Made by a program: the position numbers and the translations under genes
Notes under the pieces: model-generated
What the model was told of the DNA's origin: nothing
The model's database searches: none
What the model saw: the letters and a program-made list of their open reading frames with translations, nothing else
Part shown: in pieces, positions 60,835 through 64,000 of the stretch
Numbering within the stretch: the first letter of the stretch is position 1
How the letters are laid out: each line of letters begins with the position of its first letter
NCBI GenBank assembly: GCA_027491555.1
Contig: JAOZGN010000041.1
Location: 1 to 64,000, forward strand
Source: Thermoproteota archaeon
Lineage (GTDB): Archaea; Thermoproteota; Korarchaeia; Korarchaeales; Korarchaeaceae
Direction of reading: 5' to 3'
DNA: 64,000 bases

Positions 60835-61005
60835 ATTTCATCAACTCCCTCCGCCCGCCGCTCTCCCGAGTCGGCGGGCCAATTTCCACTATCCCCCCTC
60901 GATAAGTAATTAAAGTCTGTCGGGCCTTTTGACACTCGATAGCGCCGAGTTGACGGCAGAGAGATCGTATTTTCCCTTCATCACCGTTAAGGGTTTTCTG
61001 GGGGG

Positions 61006-61635
61006 ATGGACTTGATTGGTCGACGCCGAGCTACCGCGCTACGCCTCGCAGCCGAGGCTGCCGCGCTGAACGCGGAGGAGGCCCCCGAGGTCAGGGAGCT
61101 GACAGAGATCGCGGATAGGATTACCAAGGGCGAACGACCCATCGCCAAGACGAAGAGGGGAGAGGTGTTTGCCCGAATCTGCGAGGCTTACGCTTCAGGG
61201 TGGGATAATCTCTCCAAGCTGGCGGATACCCTGTTTGAGGAGCTGGATCCTGGATTGAGGGCAGCGCTCACAGTCTTGCTCGTGGACCTCGCGCCTGAGG
61301 CGAAGGAGGAGGCGCTAAGCTCTGCTCTCCAGTGGCTCGAGCGTGTGGAACCGGACTTCCGGATCGCCGCGGTTAAGGTCCTAGGGACACTCGCCGAGCT
61401 GGGAGACAGAAAAGCCCTTGAGGAGATTCTAGACGTGTTAAGGGCCAGTAGAGAGGTCAAAAAGGTACGTCTCGCGGCACTCGGAAGCCTTTGGGGTATC
61501 GCGGGGGCGCGGCCAGAGACCAGGGAGAGGGTGACCTCTGAGCTAGGGGGTCTGCTGAGCAGGGAGAGGGATCCCGAGGTCAGACTCGGCATCATTTCAG
61601 CACTAATCTCCCTGCTGAAACGCGATGGCGGCTGA
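61006..61635 (+). CDS. HEAT-like helical repeat protein
   Basis: The 209-residue all-helical protein has repeats such as LDPGLRAALTVLLVDLAPEA, EPDFRIAAVKVLGTLAELGD, VRLAALGSLWGIAGARPETR and DPEVRLGIISALISLLKRDG, with the D-P-x-V-R start of HEAT motifs. It is probably a protein-binding scaffold; partners are unknown. GGGGGGATGG marks the start region. Confidence 0.65.
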   Translation: MDLIGRRRATALRLAAEAAALNAEEAPEVRELTEIADRITKGERPIAKTKRGEVFARICEAYASGWDNLSKLADTLFEELDPGLRAALTVLLVDLAPEAKEEALSSALQWLERVEPDFRIAAVKVLGTLAELGDRKALEEILDVLRASREVKKVRLAALGSLWGIAGARPETRERVTSELGGLLSRERDPEVRLGIISALISLLKRDGG

Positions 61636-61682
61636 GTCTCGGTTAAAATTTGGGGCGTGAAACTCCCTCCGGGGTGGGAGTC

Positions 61683-62357
61683 ATGGGGAGAGTAACCTTC
61701 TTGGGACACGCCAACGTGCTGATCGAGTCCGGCGGCGTCAAGGTCCTCTTCGACCCCTGGATTCAGGGTAATCCGGCCTATCCTGAGGGGCTGGAGGAAC
61801 CTAAGGGTGTGTTGGCCTACGTGGTAACCCATGGACACGGCGACCACGGTCTTGAGGATGCCATAAGGCTCTCCAAGGCAAACGGAGGGAAGGTGGTGGG
61901 GATATTCGAGCTGGCCAACCACGCCTCTGAAAGGGGGGCCGACGCTGTGGGAGCGAACATTGGTGGTCCTTTTCAGGTCGGAGACATCGAAGTCGTGCTG
62001 ACCGAGGCGCTCCACAGCTCTCCGCTCGGGGCGCCTACTGGCGCTGTCGTAAAGTTCCCGGACGGACTCACAGTCTACCACGCTGGGGACACAGGAGTCT
62101 TCCCCGGAATGAGCATGATAGGGGAGCTCTACTCCCCCGAGCTCGCCATCCTGCCCATAGGCGGGCACTTCACGATGGGTCCCAGAGAGGCAGCGAAGGC
62201 TTTAGAACTCCTGGGCAGTCCGAGGGTCCTGCCCATCCACTACGGTACCTTCCCAGTCCTCTGGGGCTCTCCTGATAAGCTCAGAGATGAGATCAAGGCC
62301 AGGAAGCTGGATGTTGAGGTGATAGAGCTCACTCCTGGATCCTCTGCGGGGCTATAG
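61683..62357 (+). CDS. UPF0173-type metal-dependent hydrolase (metallo-beta-lactamase fold)
   Basis: The product has 224 residues from ATG 61683. FLGHANVLIESGGVKVLFDP, VVTHGHGDHGLEDAIRLS (H-x-H-x-D-H), LTVYHAGDTGVFPGMSMIGE and LPIHYGTFPVL supply the two-metal site. The substrate is unknown. Its stop lies inside the loop of a hairpin-T6 terminator. Confidence 0.85.
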   Translation: MGRVTFLGHANVLIESGGVKVLFDPWIQGNPAYPEGLEEPKGVLAYVVTHGHGDHGLEDAIRLSKANGGKVVGIFELANHASERGADAVGANIGGPFQVGDIEVVLTEALHSSPLGAPTGAVVKFPDGLTVYHAGDTGVFPGMSMIGELYSPELAILPIGGHFTMGPREAAKALELLGSPRVLPIHYGTFPVLWGSPDKLRDEIKARKLDVEVIELTPGSSAGL

Positions 62358-62378
62358 ACCCAGCCCCGCGGCTTTTTT
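62346..62378 (+). terminator. Hairpin plus T6 terminator; T-run may double as TATA box for the next gene
   Basis: GCGGGGCT (62346-62353) pairs perfectly with AGCCCCGC (62362-62369), followed by GGC and TTTTTT (62373-62378). The stop codon of the hydrolase gene lies in the loop. The TTTTTTAGA run is about 28 nt before ATG 62405, the right place for a TATA box of the SpeD-like gene. Confidence 0.6.
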
Positions 62379-62404
62379 AGATCCGGCAGGCGGCGGCAGG
62401 CGAG

Positions 62405-62770
62405 ATGTCCCTCGAAAGTCACGTTGTTGTGGAGTTTTACAACATTCGGGAGTCCGAGATACTCGACTCACCGAAGAAGATGGAATCGATGCTCAGAGAA
62501 CTCGCAGAGTCGGTAGGGCTAGAGGTGAGGGCCCTTCACATACACGAGTTCGAGCCCTACGGCGTGAGCTCACTCCTGCTAACCGAGAGGGGCTACGTTG
62601 CCCTCCATACCTGGCCAGAGCACGACTACGCGACCGTCAACATAGTTGACTTCGCGCCAGGCGAGTCGAACTGGTCCGAGAGGGCTCTCGAGTTTCTAAG
62701 GGAGAGATTGAAGCCCGAGAATGACAGCGTCGTAGAGATAAGGACTGGAAGGGTAAGGAAGAATGAGTGA
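62405..62770 (+). CDS. SpeD-family pseudoenzyme lacking the pyruvoyl site
   Basis: The 121-residue homolog of S-adenosylmethionine decarboxylase aligns without gaps to the window's other SpeD over the key box: GYVALHTWPEHDYATVNIVD against SHVAVHTWPEHRMVTVEVSS. The residues needed for self-cleavage and catalysis are changed: Glu62 to Arg, Ser63 to Gly, His64 to Tyr, Cys83 to Phe. It cannot form a pyruvoyl group by the known route. The fold landmarks HTWPEH and EFEPYGVS remain. It overlaps the bpsA start (ATGA-like, 8 nt), so it may be a regulatory or binding partner of BpsA or of the active SpeD, as prozyme is in trypanosomes. Confidence 0.8.
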   Translation: MSLESHVVVEFYNIRESEILDSPKKMESMLRELAESVGLEVRALHIHEFEPYGVSSLLLTERGYVALHTWPEHDYATVNIVDFAPGESNWSERALEFLRERLKPENDSVVEIRTGRVRKNE

Positions 62771-63857
62771 CCCCGTGAGATCCTCGCATTCGGCCCCAGA
62801 GGAGGCTCTGAAGAGGGCCTTCGAGCTGTTTTCCAGGTATGACATGGAGTCGACGATCAAGGCCGCGGGTACCGTTTACGGGAGAAAATCTCCAGAAGAG
62901 GGCCGACTCTCGTGGGAGAGGGTGCACAGGCTCTCCTTCTTCGAGTACGAGGTGCTCGCATATAGGCTCTCTCGACTGGGGAGCCTGGCGAGGCTCGTCA
63001 AGGAGGTCCCCTTGATTCCGGAGAGAGCGCTCAACCTGGCAAGGTCACTTGAGGAAGTCGGGCTCATTGAGATAGGAGAGGGTGGAGCCGTCAAGTTCAC
63101 GGCCGACCCCTTCGGCCGGAAGGCCCCAGATCCGGCGACCCTCGAGCTGATACCTAGGCTCGACGTGAACTACGAGTTTGACCAGCTCCAGGTCTCGAAG
63201 GAGAGTCTCCTTAGGAGGCTCGCGGAGGTTTCGGCCGATGTCCCCCTCGACGGAAAGAGCGTCGCGGTGATGGGTGACGACGACTTCCAGAGCGTGGTCT
63301 TGGCTAGCAGCTTCGATGTGAGCGTCACGGTGTTCGAACTCGACGAGAGGGTGATCGGGAAGATAGAGGAGATAGCGCGTCAGAGGGGGCTAAGCGTTAA
63401 GGTCGTCAGACATGACTTGATGAAGCCACTTCCCGAGGACCTGAAAGATCAGCACGACGTCTTCTTGGCTGACCCAACGTACACACTCCCAGGCGTGCAG
63501 ATCTTCACGTTGAGGGGATGGGAGGCGCTGGTGAAGGAGAGGGGAAGGAGGGGGTACGTCTGCCTCCTCCCCGACGAGCTTGGGGCCCACCTCAGCCGGG
63601 TGTTCAGAAGCTTCGGCGAGATGGGCTTCGCCGTCGAGAGGGTCGTCGTGGGGCTCAATCAGTACCTGGTCGCGAGGGACAGCCCCATCTACTGGCTGGC
63701 CGAGGAGGTTGCCAAGGTGATGGGAAGGCCTGAGCTCACGGATTCCGTGGTGGGCTACTCGAGCAACCTGTACGTCCTAGTCCTCAAGGAGCCCTGGGCT
63801 GCCGAGGGATTCGAGCCAGCCCGATGGCCGATATACGACTACTTCCCGACCGAGTGA
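62763..63857 (+). CDS. bpsA: Branched-chain polyamine synthase BpsA-like (DUF43)
   Basis: The 364-residue protein has an N-terminal winged-helix part (LSFFEYEVLAYRLSRLGSLA, LARSLEEVGLIEIGEGGAVK). A Rossmann aminopropyltransferase domain follows, with GKSVAVMGDDDFQSVVLASS (G-D-D-D motif), VTVFELDERVIGKIEEIARQ and DVFLADPTYTLPG, where relatives have D-P-P-x-T. BpsA adds two aminopropyl groups to spermidine, giving N4-bis(aminopropyl)spermidine, a branched polyamine of hyperthermophiles that stabilises nucleic acids. It needs decarboxylated SAM, hence the SpeD link. Confidence 0.85.
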   Translation: MSDPVRSSHSAPEEALKRAFELFSRYDMESTIKAAGTVYGRKSPEEGRLSWERVHRLSFFEYEVLAYRLSRLGSLARLVKEVPLIPERALNLARSLEEVGLIEIGEGGAVKFTADPFGRKAPDPATLELIPRLDVNYEFDQLQVSKESLLRRLAEVSADVPLDGKSVAVMGDDDFQSVVLASSFDVSVTVFELDERVIGKIEEIARQRGLSVKVVRHDLMKPLPEDLKDQHDVFLADPTYTLPGVQIFTLRGWEALVKERGRRGYVCLLPDELGAHLSRVFRSFGEMGFAVERVVVGLNQYLVARDSPIYWLAEEVAKVMGRPELTDSVVGYSSNLYVLVLKEPWAAEGFEPARWPIYDYFPTE

Positions 63858-64000
63858 CCCTTATCACAGCCTCCGGAGTGCTGAGGTCTCTCCTTGCCAA
63901 GACCCTGCCAACGAGATAGCTCGGCCGGGCCTCCTCGATGACCACATCGTAGAGGCGGCCGAGCTCAACCTCCCTGCCCACCAGCGCGACAGGCCTGTAG
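63784..64000 (-). CDS. C-terminal TRAM domain of a MiaB/CDKAL1-like tRNA-modifying enzyme, partial
   Basis: From the window's right edge the frame reads YRPVALVGREVELGRLYDVV and IEEARPSYLVGRVLARRD, the TRAM RNA-binding domain that ends archaeal radical SAM methylthiotransferases (e-MtaB type). The catalytic part lies beyond 64000. The frame runs 74 nt past the bpsA stop on the opposite strand, an overlap of 3' ends that gives a tail without TRAM similarity; it may be real or reflect an indel. Confidence 0.55.
   Translation of the reverse strand, partial: YRPVALVGREVELGRLYDVVIEEARPSYLVGRVLARRDLSTPEAVIRVTRSGSSRISAIGLARIPRQPRAP

Overview
The window is archaeal and most likely comes from a thermophilic, GC-rich member of the TACK/Thermoproteota side, Korarchaeota-like or crenarchaeote-like; the lineage cannot be fixed from this sequence alone. 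The evidence is a set of archaeal information-processing genes (EF-2, transcription factor S, RpoL, exosome Csl4, ribosomal L10e, Nip7, archaeal-type ThrRS, Cdc48), archaeal lipid genes (geranylgeranyl reductase, a tetraether-synthase-like radical SAM enzyme, a CDP-alcohol phosphotransferase, mevalonate kinase), an AglB oligosaccharyltransferase, BpsA branched-polyamine synthase, TATA/BRE promoters often about 25 nt before the start codon, and GGTGAT-type Shine-Dalgarno sites. One tRNA (Asn, GTT) is present; there is no rRNA and no CRISPR array.

Layout. 1-4.9 kb is an accessory, partly decayed zone: the start of a VapB-type antitoxin at the left edge, a Cys-rich halocin-C8-like precursor with a small membrane partner, about 1 kb of broken coding sequence, an intact vapBC pair with a palindromic operator, another gene remnant, and an ornithine-cyclodeaminase-family gene. 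5-13.2 kb is respiratory or redox: a DUF438/hemerythrin/PAS protein, a heme-copper-oxidase-like membrane protein, a Tat-exported molybdopterin oxidoreductase with its ferredoxin and NrfD-type anchor (Psr/Phs/Sre-like), and a UbiA prenyltransferase. 13-29 kb is mixed housekeeping: an endonuclease IV relative, radical SAM, a kinase, a solitary Cas6, SpeD, a 2'-5' RNA ligase-like protein, NfeD-slipin, two DUF62 S-adenosylmethionine-cleaving-family paralogs, PEP synthase, a Nip7-NSUN pair and an M32 carboxypeptidase. At 14.2-14.5 kb a very GC-rich, hairpin-dense intergenic segment behind a TATA box may encode a structured RNA.

29.7-32.4 kb is a second accessory patch: two inverted, decayed copies of one promoter-plus-gene-start sequence flank a DUF3800 gene, a short tandem repeat, a small hairpin and a hypothetical gene; a broken extracellular-type gene follows. 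32.4-49.8 kb is the information-processing core (TFS, NYN nuclease, DUF373, coiled-coil protein, PRC barrel, AcdB, AAA ATPase, EF-2, TrmJ-like, L10e, METTL5-like, Csl4, DUF2067-like, RpoL, AglB, an NDK fusion, Cdc48, tRNA-Asn). 49.8-64 kb holds ThrRS-mevalonate kinase, inositol-phosphate synthase, a class III aminotransferase, a transcription regulator, a degenerate ATPase-like membrane protein, the two lipid enzymes, a metallo-hydrolase, a SpeD pseudoenzyme coupled to BpsA, and the C-terminus of a TRAM-domain tRNA-modifying enzyme.

The most promising points are the Cys-rich secreted-peptide precursor (494-1444), the SpeD homolog that has lost every pyruvoyl-site residue yet overlaps bpsA (62405-63857), the DUF62 pair lacking catalytic residues, the 371-residue NDK fusion, the CTG start of the Nip7 homolog, and the inverted-repeat locus around DUF3800.
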